Position numbers and translations under genes: made by a program. Shown here piece by piece: positions 7,404-16,990 of a DNA stretch of 39,418 nucleotides (positions within the stretch are counted from its first letter, which is position 1; each line of letters opens with the position of its first letter). Under the pieces are notes generated by a model, which had not been told where the DNA came from, did no database searches, and saw only the letters and a program-made list of their open reading frames with translations. The stretch is from assembly GCA_015522385.1 (NCBI GenBank), contig WAMJ01000215.1, forward strand, positions 1 through 39,418, in the 5' to 3' direction. Origin of the DNA: Candidatus Heimdallarchaeota archaeon. GTDB lineage: Archaea; Asgardarchaeota; Heimdallarchaeia; Heimdallarchaeales; Kariarchaeaceae.

Positions 7404-9626
7404 TCCCTGAAGAGCCTTGATCAACTTATCGTCGACAGTCGCACCCTTGAAGTCATTGACCACCAGTTTGAGCACGGTTGACTCTGCAGGAAATTCCTTG
7501 AGACTGGGAAGAATACGCTTTACGCCCATGTAGGCATCAGATACCTCCGTCCCGATGATTTCCAGCTTCAACCTTCCACCAGATTCTCCCATCAGCTCTA
7601 TCTTGCAGTCTACATCCAGCCGACTGTCGATGAGCTTCAGCAGACCCAACGTCCTGAACAGTTCGGTCACACCTCTATTTCCGGGGAGCGTATGTGTGAA
7701 GCTATAGTCGTGAGCAATGCGTCCCTTGACATCGGCGAACTTCCGTGCGTCAATGAAATCTGTCTGCATCCCCAAATCCAATTTCTGTTCCTCAGGCTCA
7801 GCACGGAATAACCGTCCATCCCTATAGTCCCAAAGCTTTTGTTCGGAACCTTTTCGTGCGCAGTCCTCTAGAACACTTCGAGACAGCAGCGCTCGTTGAC
7901 GGGCGTCACGAGCGAAGAGCTCCACCAACTCGTCGATGGTAATCTCTTTTCCTCCAGAAATTTCGTCCACGTACTCCGGATTCAGCGAGTCAAGGAGTAA
8001 GTGCTTGGAGATTAACTGATCCCTTAGCATGTTTTGAGGAGATCGAGTAGGGGGTATGAAGGAGACTTCGGTGAACCGGGTTTTGCCCCGGTCACTGTAG
8101 TGAATCTGCGTAAAACCAGTGAGGATCTGTGTCTCTAATGAAGCGGATATTGAGGCCACAAGCTGCTTGACCACCTTCTTCCTTGACTTCTTTCCAGCTA
8201 GCTCAAGAGAAGCAAGTCTCATGATCTCGCCCTCATCCGAAGGAAACATGGCAAAGATCACATTTCTGTACCTGTGTTCGGCTATCCCGGGGTCTTCACC
8301 ATTAGGTAGAACGATCAGCAGGTTTGGACGGGAGGTCTCTACCTTGGCAATCTCACCGACGTGAACCCTGAAAATCTCACCCCCGAAAATCTCACCAAGT
8401 CGCTTGGAGAGATGCATCCGAACCTCATCCTCCTTTAGCTGCTCACCCATCTTCTCGAGCATCCGCAGCGGAGTCTCAGAGAGGCTGTAGAAGTACATGC
8501 CATCCTCTTTGTGTATGTAGTGGGACTTGATCTCGATCTCACGGCATATCCTCTCTATCTCGATAAGAGGACGACCGTCATCGAGGTTCTCCTTCAACTC
8601 GGACTCAGAGATTGACCCTCGGGTAATGGTGTGAAGGAAGACTGTGCGAGCTGCGGGTACGAGAGACTGTGGGAGTTGTTCCACATCGAGAACGAACTTT
8701 GATCCCAACTCCTCCTTCCCCAGCTTAACGACCAGCTCGTCGAAGAATTCTCCCTCCACGTCGATATCACCGATCTTCCAAAGAGCATGTTTGCGAGAAG
8801 CTACGTGCACAAACCTGCTCATGAGCCGTAGAGCACCCCTAACCGACTGGAAATTCTGCACGGGAAGCAGGTTGTCTGCGATGAATCCGACGAATCGGTC
8901 ATTGAACGGCGACTCGTCCATCCTCGTAAACAACTGCTTGGACAGTATGCTCTGCAGATCCTTAGACGTGCTGGCCTCGAAGATTAGACTCTGCCTGAGT
9001 GCTATCCCCTTGATCTGGTCAACGAGGGATTCGGTCTCTGCCCTGTAGCTACCCTCAGTGCCAGGAGTTGTGATGACGACGGCTGCAGGATGGTTCTTCG
9101 CCTCCACGAGGACTGTGTGGAGGAATGCAAGGGTGAGGTCAGCGAGGTTGGTATCACCCACCATCTGTCCCTTTGCCTTCTTGAGGTGAACGACGATCTC
9201 GTCGATGAGCAAGAGCACGGGTTCCTCGAACAGAACCGAGATAACTTCCTCTTGGGTCAGCGGTTTCTTCGAGAGCTGGATCGAGATCTCCGTCCACAGG
9301 TTATCCCTGATACTGTGCCCGTCTATGGCCACCACTCTTCTTTCCTTGAAGTGCTCGTAAATGGTGATGAGGGAGTGTGTCTTCCCGCTACCGAAACTGG
9401 AGTCAAGGAGGAAGAATCCATCATTAGATCCCCCGCTTAATCTGCCCTCAATTTCCCTAATGGCGAGTGCGATTGGAGGGGTGATGTAGGTCCGGTCAAG
9501 GATGTCAGTGACATCCTTTGCGACATAGGAGGATAGTTCCAAGCTGTACTCTGCAAAATCCTGAGGAATGGATCTGAGCTGGAGTACCCCTGCGTTCATC
9601 TTCCCTTCGAGGTTCGTCTCTACCAT
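7362..9626 (-). CDS. DUF499/COG1483-type AAA-like ATPase
   Basis: The 754-residue protein has a P-loop near residue 78 (SSFGSGKTHSL), a Walker B-like strand near 135-142 (VLLLIDEIVV), and a following VVITTPGTEGSY strand, an arrangement seen in DUF499 ATPases (COG1483). These large ATPases occur in bacteria and archaea, often beside DUF1156 methyltransferases and helicases in defence or restriction-type islands; no such partner is present here. The C-terminal half has no recognised motif; helices and winged-helix-like segments are likely. ATG 9626 is backed by a TTTTAAGTA box about 30 bases upstream. The 3' end overlaps trm56 by 42 bases in antisense. Role unknown. Confidence 0.7.
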   Translation of the reverse strand: MVETNLEGKMNAGVLQLRSIPQDFAEYSLELSSYVAKDVTDILDRTYITPPIALAIREIEGRLSGGSNDGFFLLDSSFGSGKTHSLITIYEHFKERRVVAIDGHSIRDNLWTEISIQLSKKPLTQEEVISVLFEEPVLLLIDEIVVHLKKAKGQMVGDTNLADLTLAFLHTVLVEAKNHPAAVVITTPGTEGSYRAETESLVDQIKGIALRQSLIFEASTSKDLQSILSKQLFTRMDESPFNDRFVGFIADNLLPVQNFQSVRGALRLMSRFVHVASRKHALWKIGDIDVEGEFFDELVVKLGKEELGSKFVLDVEQLPQSLVPAARTVFLHTITRGSISESELKENLDDGRPLIEIERICREIEIKSHYIHKEDGMYFYSLSETPLRMLEKMGEQLKEDEVRMHLSKRLGEIFGGEIFRVHVGEIAKVETSRPNLLIVLPNGEDPGIAEHRYRNVIFAMFPSDEGEIMRLASLELAGKKSRKKVVKQLVASISASLETQILTGFTQIHYSDRGKTRFTEVSFIPPTRSPQNMLRDQLISKHLLLDSLNPEYVDEISGGKEITIDELVELFARDARQRALLSRSVLEDCARKGSEQKLWDYRDGRLFRAEPEEQKLDLGMQTDFIDARKFADVKGRIAHDYSFTHTLPGNRGVTELFRTLGLLKLIDSRLDVDCKIELMGESGGRLKLEIIGTEVSDAYMGVKRILPSLKEFPAESTVLKLVVNDFKGATVDDKLIKALQGLHALGGEVFVTTS

Positions 9627-9728
9627 TTATTACACCAATGTGATGGGTCAGCTACTTAAAAGAACCGATCGTTCGTCAGAACAATCTAGGTGCGGAAGGC
9701 TTTTGATATGTATCTCTGAAGTCGTACT

Positions 9729-10460
9729 GTGGACATTACCTCACTCAGAGTCTCTTTCAGCGGTATCGGCACGCCGCAGATCAACCAGATGTACTCAGTG
9801 ATCCAGAAAGCCGAGATCCCGATGTCTCTCACCCGAGTCTCTGGGAAGGAACTGGCATTTACCAGAACGGATCTGGTCCTTGAAGGTACATTCAACTATG
9901 ACTTCCTGCAGAAGTTCTCCGCCATATTCCCTGCTCCACTAGGGATATCGATGGATGTCCGTGACTACCCAAAAATTGTGGATCTAATGCGGAAGTACTC
10001 TGCACTTCAGTGGGAACTTCAGGACATGCTCTTCCTGGGGACAACGATCTTTCCCATCGACACGATGAAGAAAATTATCCCCGTGGGGGATAACATCAAC
10101 TTCCTCAAGCTCCTCCTGCTTACCCCAGCCGCCACCTATCTTAAGAACCTGCTAATCACAAAACCAAAAGGGGCTGTCGTGTACTCTGAAGGGAAACTAC
10201 ACTTCCTTCTCACCCACCAGAAAGCCGACTTCATCTACCTGTGGCTGGAGAAAATCCTCAGGGATGAAACAATCGACTTCGACTGGCTGAGTGGGCTGAC
10301 GGGAGAGCTCCCGGAGAACTACGTCTTGAGCGCAAGAATACCTCCAGAGGTCGAGCAAAACTTTGACAAGTGGATGGAGACGGTGGGGAACAACGACATA
10401 GATGACTATTTCCTTGTGTATAGGAAGGTCTTGGAGATCTCGGAGAGAATGAAGATATGA
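9729..10460 (+). CDS. Unknown protein, coupled to DNA polymerase B
   Basis: I do not recognise this 243-residue protein. It appears soluble and mixed alpha/beta, with a hydrophobic segment near 126-140 that looks like a buried helix and not a membrane span. The stretch with two VR-containing repeats and an acidic C-terminus offers no catalytic motif. GTG 9729 lies about 25 bases after an A/T-rich box (TTTTGATATGTAT) at about 9701-9713. Its last four bases (ATGA) are the start of polB, so the two proteins are probably made together; a polymerase accessory role is an inference from this coupling alone. Confidence 0.7.
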   Translation: MDITSLRVSFSGIGTPQINQMYSVIQKAEIPMSLTRVSGKELAFTRTDLVLEGTFNYDFLQKFSAIFPAPLGISMDVRDYPKIVDLMRKYSALQWELQDMLFLGTTIFPIDTMKKIIPVGDNINFLKLLLLTPAATYLKNLLITKPKGAVVYSEGKLHFLLTHQKADFIYLWLEKILRDETIDFDWLSGLTGELPENYVLSARIPPEVEQNFDKWMETVGNNDIDDYFLVYRKVLEISERMKI

Positions 10461-13153
10461 GCTCGATTGATGACTTCTTCTCGGACCCTACTGAGCTCGA
10501 AGAGACCGTGCAGAGAGAGAAGGACGAAGAGAAGAAGACAGTGGTAGAACCTGCGAAGCAGAGCGGTGAGGAGGAGAGTAAAGAGTTCAAGGACCTGTGG
10601 GAGGCAAGCACTTTTGAGCTCGGCCAAGACATCGAGAATGTCTTCCTCCTCGATGCCCTCTACGACGGTCAGTCAAACAAGGCTGAGCTCATTTTCTACC
10701 ACCCAGATACACGTAGCCTGTACCGCTGGAGGGACACAACGGGTCACCAGCCGTACCTGTACACCACGATGTCCAAGGATGAGATAGAGCGAATACCCGA
10801 GGTTGTCAACAACCGGAGGTTTGTGAGGATAGACGAGGTCGAGAAAGTCGATCCCTATACCCATAAGCCCATGATTGTCAGGAAGGTCTTCGGCCAGACT
10901 CCTCTCGAGATCGGGGGAGATAACATGTCCTTTAGGAACTACATTAACCCCTCGTACGAGGCAGACATCAGGTACCACCTGAACTTCATGGCAGACAACG
11001 GGATCTCACCAGCCACCTACTACTCGATCCGTGGCGGTGAGCTGATCCCTACCGTCCAGCTTATTGAGAAGGAGACGGAGGAGGAACTACATCGCGAATT
11101 CGCAGACGAGAAGAAGGAGGAGCTGGACATGCTCGAAGAGTACATGCCGCTACTCTTCCAAGATACCCCAGATATCCTGAGAGCAGCCTACGACATCGAG
11201 GTCGGCTCCCCGAAGAACCAGATGCCAAACAAGGAGCGAGCGAACTTCCCCATCATCTCCATAGCAGTGGTGGACTCTGACGGCAGGAAGATCTTCTGGG
11301 TACTGAATCGACCCGAAGTAGATCAGGAATTCAAGCGGAAGGATGTGATACTGTTCAGGTTCGACGAGGAGAGGGAGATGCTCGAGCACTTCTTCGAGGT
11401 GATCGACAACTACCCCATAACCATAAGCTTCAACGGTGACAACTTCGACAACCCATACCTCTACAACAGGGCTAAGCTCCTCGAGATCAAAGACATCCCC
11501 ATCCAGCTTAAGCGGAACTTCTCCAGCTTCAGGAACTCCATCCACCTCGACCTCCACATCTTTTTCAGGCAACCAGCCATCAGGCTCTACGCCTTCGGGG
11601 GTGCCTACGAGAGTGCCTCCCTGCAAGAGATCAGCTCTGGACTGCTGGGTGAGGGCAAGTTGGAGCACGATGACGTCTGGATTGACAAGATGGATCTTGA
11701 GACACTGATGAAGTACAACGTCCAGGACTCAGAGATCACCCTCAGGTTGACTCAGTTCAATGACAACCTTGTCATGCAACTGATCATCACACTGATGAGG
11801 ATATCCAAGGTTCCCTTCATCGACTTCACACGGCAGACAGTGAGCTCGTGGCTCAAGTTCTGGATAGTGTGGGAGCACCGCAAGCGCAACCTGCTGATCC
11901 CGACCAAGGAGGACATCCTCTTCTATACAGGGAAGGGTCTGTCCAACGCCATCATAGATGGGAAGAAGTTCCAAGGTGCGATTGTCATCGACCCCGTCCC
12001 CGGGATTTGGTGGGACGTCCAAGTATGGGACTTCGCATCGCTGTACCCATCGATCATCAAGACCCGCAATCTCTCCTACGAGACAATCAACTGCAGGCAT
12101 GACGAGTGCAAGAAGAACCTCGTGCCGGAGCTTGAGCACTGGGTTTGTACCAAGTACGTGGGGATAATGGGGCTCATGATCGGTTTCGTCAGGGACGTGA
12201 GGGTGAAGTACTTCAAGCCACGTAAGAAGCAGCAGAAGAACTTCAGGGTAATTGAACAGTCACTCAAGGTCCTCATCAACGCAGGGTACGGTGTGATCGG
12301 GTCCAGCACCTTCGACTTCTACTGCCTACCGGTGGCCGAGTCGACGACAGCATACGCGAGGAACGCGATCACCAGCATTAAGGACTATGTCACCGACGAG
12401 CTGGGCATCAAAGTACTCTACGGGGACACGGACTCGGTCTTCCTCCTGCACCCATCCGAGGATGACGTGGAGAAGATCATCAACTGGAGCATCAAGAACC
12501 TCGGCATAGAGATCGGGCAGGACTACAACTTCAGGTTCGCCATCTTCTCCGCTCGGAAGAAGAACTACATCGGTGTAGGGTACGATGGTAAGGCTGTCGT
12601 CAAGGGGCTTGTGGGGAAGAAGCGGAATACGCCCAACATCATTAGACAGTACTTCAGCAAGATCCTCGATGAGATCACCCGCATCCAGAGCGAGGACGAC
12701 TTCCCAAAAGCCAAGGACGCAATTGTCAAGCACATCAAGGAGCTGAAGAAGAAGATCGACACCAACAACCTCTCAATCGAGGACGTGATGATCCGTACGA
12801 CCTTCACCGCTCGCCCAAAGGAGTACTCGACATGGACACAGCCAATACAGGCACTTGCCCAGCTCATCGAAGCAGGTATCCCTGGAGCTGATCAGATAGA
12901 CATCGGGGACACAATTGAGTACGTCCCCGTGTCCTCGAAGGTACAGGTGAGGTTGACCAAGAAGGTGCTTGCCTTCGAGAACGGGGTGAGAGCCGCCTCT
13001 GTCAAACCTATACAGCTCGTGACCGATGAGGATGTGATCGGCCGTAACCTCATGGAGTTCGCCCGAACGGCATTCGAGCCAATCCTCGGACCATTCGACA
13101 TCGACTGGGAGAAGGACATTATGGGACAGCAGAGTCTAGACGATTGGTTTTGA
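10457..13153 (+). CDS. polB: DNA polymerase family B
   Basis: An 898-residue replicative-type B-family DNA polymerase with intact 3'-5' exonuclease and polymerase sites. Exo I is AYDIEVGS (Asp-Ile-Glu), Exo II FNGDNFDNPYL, Exo III YNVQDSEITL. Polymerase motif A is WDFASLYPSIIKT, motif B includes KVLINAGYGVIGSS, motif C is YGDTDSVFL. The C-terminus QQSLDDWF is a PCNA-interacting peptide. The first 50 residues are acidic and charged, with a PIP-like SSIDDFF at residues 2-8. Start ATG overlaps the upstream unknown gene by four bases. Size and motifs match archaeal PolB; the enzyme is expected to work with PCNA in chromosome replication or repair. Confidence 0.95.
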   Translation: MSSIDDFFSDPTELEETVQREKDEEKKTVVEPAKQSGEEESKEFKDLWEASTFELGQDIENVFLLDALYDGQSNKAELIFYHPDTRSLYRWRDTTGHQPYLYTTMSKDEIERIPEVVNNRRFVRIDEVEKVDPYTHKPMIVRKVFGQTPLEIGGDNMSFRNYINPSYEADIRYHLNFMADNGISPATYYSIRGGELIPTVQLIEKETEEELHREFADEKKEELDMLEEYMPLLFQDTPDILRAAYDIEVGSPKNQMPNKERANFPIISIAVVDSDGRKIFWVLNRPEVDQEFKRKDVILFRFDEEREMLEHFFEVIDNYPITISFNGDNFDNPYLYNRAKLLEIKDIPIQLKRNFSSFRNSIHLDLHIFFRQPAIRLYAFGGAYESASLQEISSGLLGEGKLEHDDVWIDKMDLETLMKYNVQDSEITLRLTQFNDNLVMQLIITLMRISKVPFIDFTRQTVSSWLKFWIVWEHRKRNLLIPTKEDILFYTGKGLSNAIIDGKKFQGAIVIDPVPGIWWDVQVWDFASLYPSIIKTRNLSYETINCRHDECKKNLVPELEHWVCTKYVGIMGLMIGFVRDVRVKYFKPRKKQQKNFRVIEQSLKVLINAGYGVIGSSTFDFYCLPVAESTTAYARNAITSIKDYVTDELGIKVLYGDTDSVFLLHPSEDDVEKIINWSIKNLGIEIGQDYNFRFAIFSARKKNYIGVGYDGKAVVKGLVGKKRNTPNIIRQYFSKILDEITRIQSEDDFPKAKDAIVKHIKELKKKIDTNNLSIEDVMIRTTFTARPKEYSTWTQPIQALAQLIEAGIPGADQIDIGDTIEYVPVSSKVQVRLTKKVLAFENGVRAASVKPIQLVTDEDVIGRNLMEFARTAFEPILGPFDIDWEKDIMGQQSLDDWF

Positions 13154-13212
13154 ACTTTACTTCACATGGTGAGCGGAAAGTCAATTAAGTAATCAATTCC
13201 AATAGGGTATGA

Positions 13213-14211
13213 ATGGACCTGAGACAAATACTGCTCCGAGGTGGGACATTAGTGGTAGACCCATCTCTGATGCAATCCACACCCGATGAGTTCCTAGCGA
13301 AGTACGGGAGCTACATGGATTCGGTCTGCCTTGTGGCCAAGTCCGAGACCGGCTCAACCTACTATCCCAGCTTCACCGCCCCTAAGGATCCACAATATGG
13401 CGACTTCTTCTCCTCCTTCGCACAGATCGCCAACGACATCGGGATCAAGGTCTTCGCCGAGATCCACGCCAACGTCGACTACTACCTCTGCAGGGACACC
13501 AACTTCGCAATGGTGAAGTCGGGAGGACAGCCGATCAACGGCTATGTCTGTCCTTCGAGGCAACCCTACTGGTACTATCTCTCGGAGATTGCCATGGAGG
13601 TGGTCAAGTATCCGATCGACGGCATCATCCTCAAGGACGCCGTCTACCCACAACTAGCCTGCTTCTGCGAGAGTTGCAGAAGGGAATTCTCCGAGATCGA
13701 GCCTTGGCTTGACAGGGAGTTCGGCTACGAGAGACTGCAGACCCGTCAGGAAACGCTCACTAAGTGGTACCGTAGAAGGCTGCAGTCACTGACTGGCATG
13801 GTAGGAAGCATCATCAACAGAGTCAACTCACAGAGACAGATCGAGGTTCTGACTGAGATCCTGCTCGACCCCCAAGTGAGCTATATGCAGGGTGCCGCAT
13901 CGTACTTCGCCCAAGACATCAACTACCTCTCACAGGTCTCCTCCCACATGCTCCTCCATATCCACCCGTGGACACTTGGACTCCCCACAGCCAACTCTGC
14001 AGAGATGGACGCATTCGTCAATGCCATCGCCCCGATCAGGGAAAGGAGCTCAACCCTCAATACATCGCTGTACTTCTGGAATACCACCGAGGAGACACTC
14101 GACTTCGCAGATACGGTAAGGAGCATCTTGGGGTCGCAGAACGTATTCTACATGGACCAGACCCCACCTTCCTACTCCGACAGAAGATCATACCAGCTCG
14201 GAATATTCTGA
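13213..14211 (+). CDS. Glycoside hydrolase-like TIM-barrel protein
   Basis: The 332-residue protein resembles uncharacterised glycosyl hydrolase-like barrels: a CPSRQPYWYYL segment (about 113-123), YPIDGIILKDAVYP (about 133-146), then CFCESCRREF (150-159). That order, with the cysteine cluster after the Asp-Gly strand, is usual for these families, where the DGIxLD acid sits at a barrel strand. Here Lys occupies one of the usual positions (DGIILKD), so catalysis is doubtful. There is no signal peptide, which is odd for a sugar hydrolase and suggests a cytoplasmic role. A TATA-like CAATTAAGTAATC box precedes the ATG at 13213. It lies between polB and radA. Confidence 0.55.
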   Translation: MDLRQILLRGGTLVVDPSLMQSTPDEFLAKYGSYMDSVCLVAKSETGSTYYPSFTAPKDPQYGDFFSSFAQIANDIGIKVFAEIHANVDYYLCRDTNFAMVKSGGQPINGYVCPSRQPYWYYLSEIAMEVVKYPIDGIILKDAVYPQLACFCESCRREFSEIEPWLDREFGYERLQTRQETLTKWYRRRLQSLTGMVGSIINRVNSQRQIEVLTEILLDPQVSYMQGAASYFAQDINYLSQVSSHMLLHIHPWTLGLPTANSAEMDAFVNAIAPIRERSSTLNTSLYFWNTTEETLDFADTVRSILGSQNVFYMDQTPPSYSDRRSYQLGIF

Positions 14212-14220
14212 GGAATATAG

Positions 14221-14682
14221 ATGTTACTAGCCGCCCGCAAGAAGCTCCTAAGTATTGAACTCGACACCGAGGAGATCCGGAGATTCAGCAAGTGGGTGAT
14301 CCAGCAGTACGACACCTCGGAATACACCCCCTTCCTCCAAGATATCTGGGAGGATGTGCACCGACTTATCGCCGAGGACGAGCAGACGGGAATAGAGACA
14401 TTCAGGTACTGGGCCGAGCTTCTCACCGAGATGGAAGATATCGACTTCGTCATCTACTGCATAAAGCTGAGACTCGTCCTCCTCGAAAAGCTGTTCGAGG
14501 ACACACACGAGGTCTTTATACAGGCGGTCAAGGGGATGGACCAAGTGAGGGTGAAGACCGAGGTCTTCAGGGAGATCGAGGACTTGTTACAGAGGCTTGA
14601 GCAAGAACCCGATCTGTCCGAGGTCGAGAAGCTGAGGGACCGATTCGACTTCCTCGTCTCCATCTCGAAGAGGATAGAGTGA
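14221..14682 (+). CDS. Unknown alpha-helical protein
   Basis: This 153-residue, strongly charged, mostly helical protein is not recognised. Heptad-like Leu/Glu/Arg patterns from about residue 85 to the end suggest a coiled coil or helical bundle. It starts nine bases after the barrel-protein stop and probably shares its transcript. A T5 run at 14686-14690 follows the stop, separating it from radA. No membrane segment, zinc site or catalytic motif is visible. Confidence 0.65.
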   Translation: MLLAARKKLLSIELDTEEIRRFSKWVIQQYDTSEYTPFLQDIWEDVHRLIAEDEQTGIETFRYWAELLTEMEDIDFVIYCIKLRLVLLEKLFEDTHEVFIQAVKGMDQVRVKTEVFREIEDLLQRLEQEPDLSEVEKLRDRFDFLVSISKRIE

Positions 14683-14685
14683 CAC

Positions 14686-14690
14686 TTTTT
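14686..14690 (+). terminator. Oligo-T terminator candidate
   Basis: TTTTT (followed by ACTTTC) begins four bases after the stop at 14682 and before the radA promoter; it fits a simple archaeal terminator. Confidence 0.35.
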
Positions 14691-14749
14691 ACTTTCAACC
14701 CACTCTCTCCGTGTACTTATACTAAGATGACAGTACTCAGAGTAGACCC

Positions 14750-15928
14750 ATGTCAACAGGACCGTACGAAATAGTCGCGAATCCGCGGATTGACCAGATG
14801 GAGATAGAGGAAGACGTGGTGAAGACCCTGAGCAAATTCGGGATAACCACCGCTAAGGAGGTGATTGAGACCCCACTTCACATGATGATGGGATTCGGCC
14901 TTCGACCCTCTCAAATCAGGCTGCTGAAACAGCAGATATCATTGCTCCTCCCAGGATCTCAGTACGTTCCCGAATTCGACATCAGTGACATCGCCGGACT
15001 GGGAGAGTCACTCTTGCAGAACCTCAGGAAGAAGGGGGTGTCCATTAATCTCGTGGAGAACACATCGCTAAACGAGCTCGTCAAAGTCTACGGAATACCA
15101 GAGGACATAGCGGTCTACCTCCAAGAGTACGTGAGGAACAACCTCCGGAAAGACGTTTTCATCTCCGCCCTAGACATCCTACAGGAGAGGCAGACCATCG
15201 GGACTATAACCACAGGGTGTGAGACTCTCGACGAAATCACCCTCATCCCCGAGCTGGGATCAGGAGGAATCCGTGTAGGGGAGACCACCGAGTTCTTCGG
15301 ATCAGCACGGACGGGCAAGACCCAGTTCTGTCTGCAGCTGTGCGTGACCGTTCAGCTCCCTCGGGAACATGGCGGAAGAGGAAAACGAGCGGTCTTCATC
15401 GACACCGAGGGAACATTCGCCCCGTCGAGAATAATACAAATTGCAAACGGGATAAAGAAGAAGTACTCATGGGATAAACCCGTCAGGGACATACTCCAGG
15501 ATATAGACTACGCGAAGGTGACCCACAGCGACGAACAGAAAAGTGTTGTCAGGCAACTACTGACCAACTTGGGTGAGGACATAGGACTCATAGTCATAGA
15601 CTCCATCAGCTCCCTTTTCAGATCAGAGTACAACGCCGCGGGGATCGCACAGAGGCAGCAGAGCCTCAACGAACACCTGAATGCCCTCTACAGGTTGGCA
15701 GTCGCCAAGAAGGTCGCAGTCGTCGTCACCAATCAGGTCATGTCAGCACCTGAACAGGTCCTCGGGAATACCGTGAGGGCAGTGGGAGGCAACATAATCG
15801 GGCACTGGGCTCACACAAGGTTCTTACTGTCCACAGCAGGGAGATCACGCACCGTCAGCATCTTCGACTCTCCAGCACTACCCGAGCTGCAGACCACCTA
15901 CAGGATCACCACCGACGGGATAGTCTGA
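14750..15928 (+). CDS. radA: RadA recombinase
   Basis: The 392-residue protein is the archaeal strand-exchange recombinase, homologous to Rad51. It has N-terminal helix-hairpin-helix regions (about 20-125), the polymerisation motif FISA at 137-140, Walker A GSARTGKT (184-191), Walker B LIVIDSISSLF, and the L1/L2-bearing core with NTVRAVGGNIIGHWA. It is longer than most archaeal RadA (about 320-350) because the N-terminal region holds a second helix-hairpin-helix-like unit. It forms ATP-dependent filaments on single-stranded DNA. A CTTATACT box about 30 bases upstream supports ATG 14750. Single-gene transcript. Confidence 0.95.
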   Translation: MSTGPYEIVANPRIDQMEIEEDVVKTLSKFGITTAKEVIETPLHMMMGFGLRPSQIRLLKQQISLLLPGSQYVPEFDISDIAGLGESLLQNLRKKGVSINLVENTSLNELVKVYGIPEDIAVYLQEYVRNNLRKDVFISALDILQERQTIGTITTGCETLDEITLIPELGSGGIRVGETTEFFGSARTGKTQFCLQLCVTVQLPREHGGRGKRAVFIDTEGTFAPSRIIQIANGIKKKYSWDKPVRDILQDIDYAKVTHSDEQKSVVRQLLTNLGEDIGLIVIDSISSLFRSEYNAAGIAQRQQSLNEHLNALYRLAVAKKVAVVVTNQVMSAPEQVLGNTVRAVGGNIIGHWAHTRFLLSTAGRSRTVSIFDSPALPELQTTYRITTDGIV

Positions 15929-15998
15929 TATTTTGGGTATTCGATTGACAGGAACTCCAAACATATTTTAATGAAGGCTCACAAGCAGGTTCAAGACA

Positions 15999-16808
15999 AT
16001 GTCAGAGAACACACAACAATGTCCTAACTGCGGTGAATATGTGCCCATTGAGTACGTCACCTGCGTGTGGTGTGCTTACGATCTAACAGCTGAGCACCTG
16101 AGGCGAGCCGACATCACAATTTCCTACCGCGACAGTGTGCAGCGTGCGATCGGAGTTATCCGTAATCCGCTGAGGACGTTGAAGGAGATCTCGCTCGTCC
16201 CTGACCAGAAAGGTCCCCGTCTGTCTCTTCTGCTGAGCGGTCTGCTAATCAGCATCCACCTGTCGATTATCATCTTCAAGCTGGGGAACTTCGGGTACAC
16301 CACCGTTTCACAGGAGGGTACGACATTTTTCCAAGGCGTCCTGCAGTTCTTCCTGTCCTTCGTCCCTACGATCGTGCTGTGGGGCTTGGGCACGGTGTTC
16401 TTCTTCCTGATTTTCAACATCATATGGCGTCTGGCCTCCCGGATCATCCGACTGTTTTCCAGCCTCCTTGGTGGTGGTTCTGAGAAGACGAAGATGCGAG
16501 CGATCATCGGGTACAGCACCGTCCCCCTGACGTTGATGTGGGGTGTGACGATCCTGTTCAGGTTATTCTCTGCCTCGCCTAGTTTGCCGGACAATCCAAG
16601 CTATGCAGACATCAGCTCTGCGGTTACTACGATCACCAGCACAGGTATTGGAGGCTTCATCTCGTTCCTGCTCATCATCTCATGGATCTGGGCCATGGTT
16701 CTCGGAGTCATCGGAGTGTCGTACGCTGCGAAGATCACATATCTTGAGTCTGCAATCGCTGCGGGTATCCCCTACCTGCTGTTCATCCTTGTGATTATCG
16801 GTGGATAG
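15999..16808 (+). CDS. YIP1-family membrane protein with N-terminal zinc ribbon
   Basis: The 269-residue protein begins with a zinc ribbon (CPNC at about 8-11, CVWC at about 22-25), followed by a basic/amphipathic region with NPLRTLKEI, the usual lead-in to a YIP1 domain, and five hydrophobic segments (about 78-94, 112-140, 170-187, 208-237, 247-266). In eukaryotes YIP1 proteins work in Rab-dependent vesicle traffic; prokaryotic members are widespread and unassigned, so traffic is not implied. An A/T-rich box with CATATTTTAATG lies at about 15961-15972. It is monocistronic as far as can be seen. Confidence 0.7.
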   Translation: MSENTQQCPNCGEYVPIEYVTCVWCAYDLTAEHLRRADITISYRDSVQRAIGVIRNPLRTLKEISLVPDQKGPRLSLLLSGLLISIHLSIIIFKLGNFGYTTVSQEGTTFFQGVLQFFLSFVPTIVLWGLGTVFFFLIFNIIWRLASRIIRLFSSLLGGGSEKTKMRAIIGYSTVPLTLMWGVTILFRLFSASPSLPDNPSYADISSAVTTITSTGIGGFISFLLIISWIWAMVLGVIGVSYAAKITYLESAIAAGIPYLLFILVIIGG

Positions 16809-16990
16809 GTAATTCCAGATCTGAGGATTTCCGTCAATTTGTTCTGGACAGCAGTCTAAAGTATTTCACAGTTGCCACCTAATGACAACCTACGTATGAA
16901 CAGGAGACATGATCCCGCGACCAATCACAAGCAGATATGTCAAACATCCACACATTTGTAAGGCAATAATCCGAGAAATAGACACATTTA

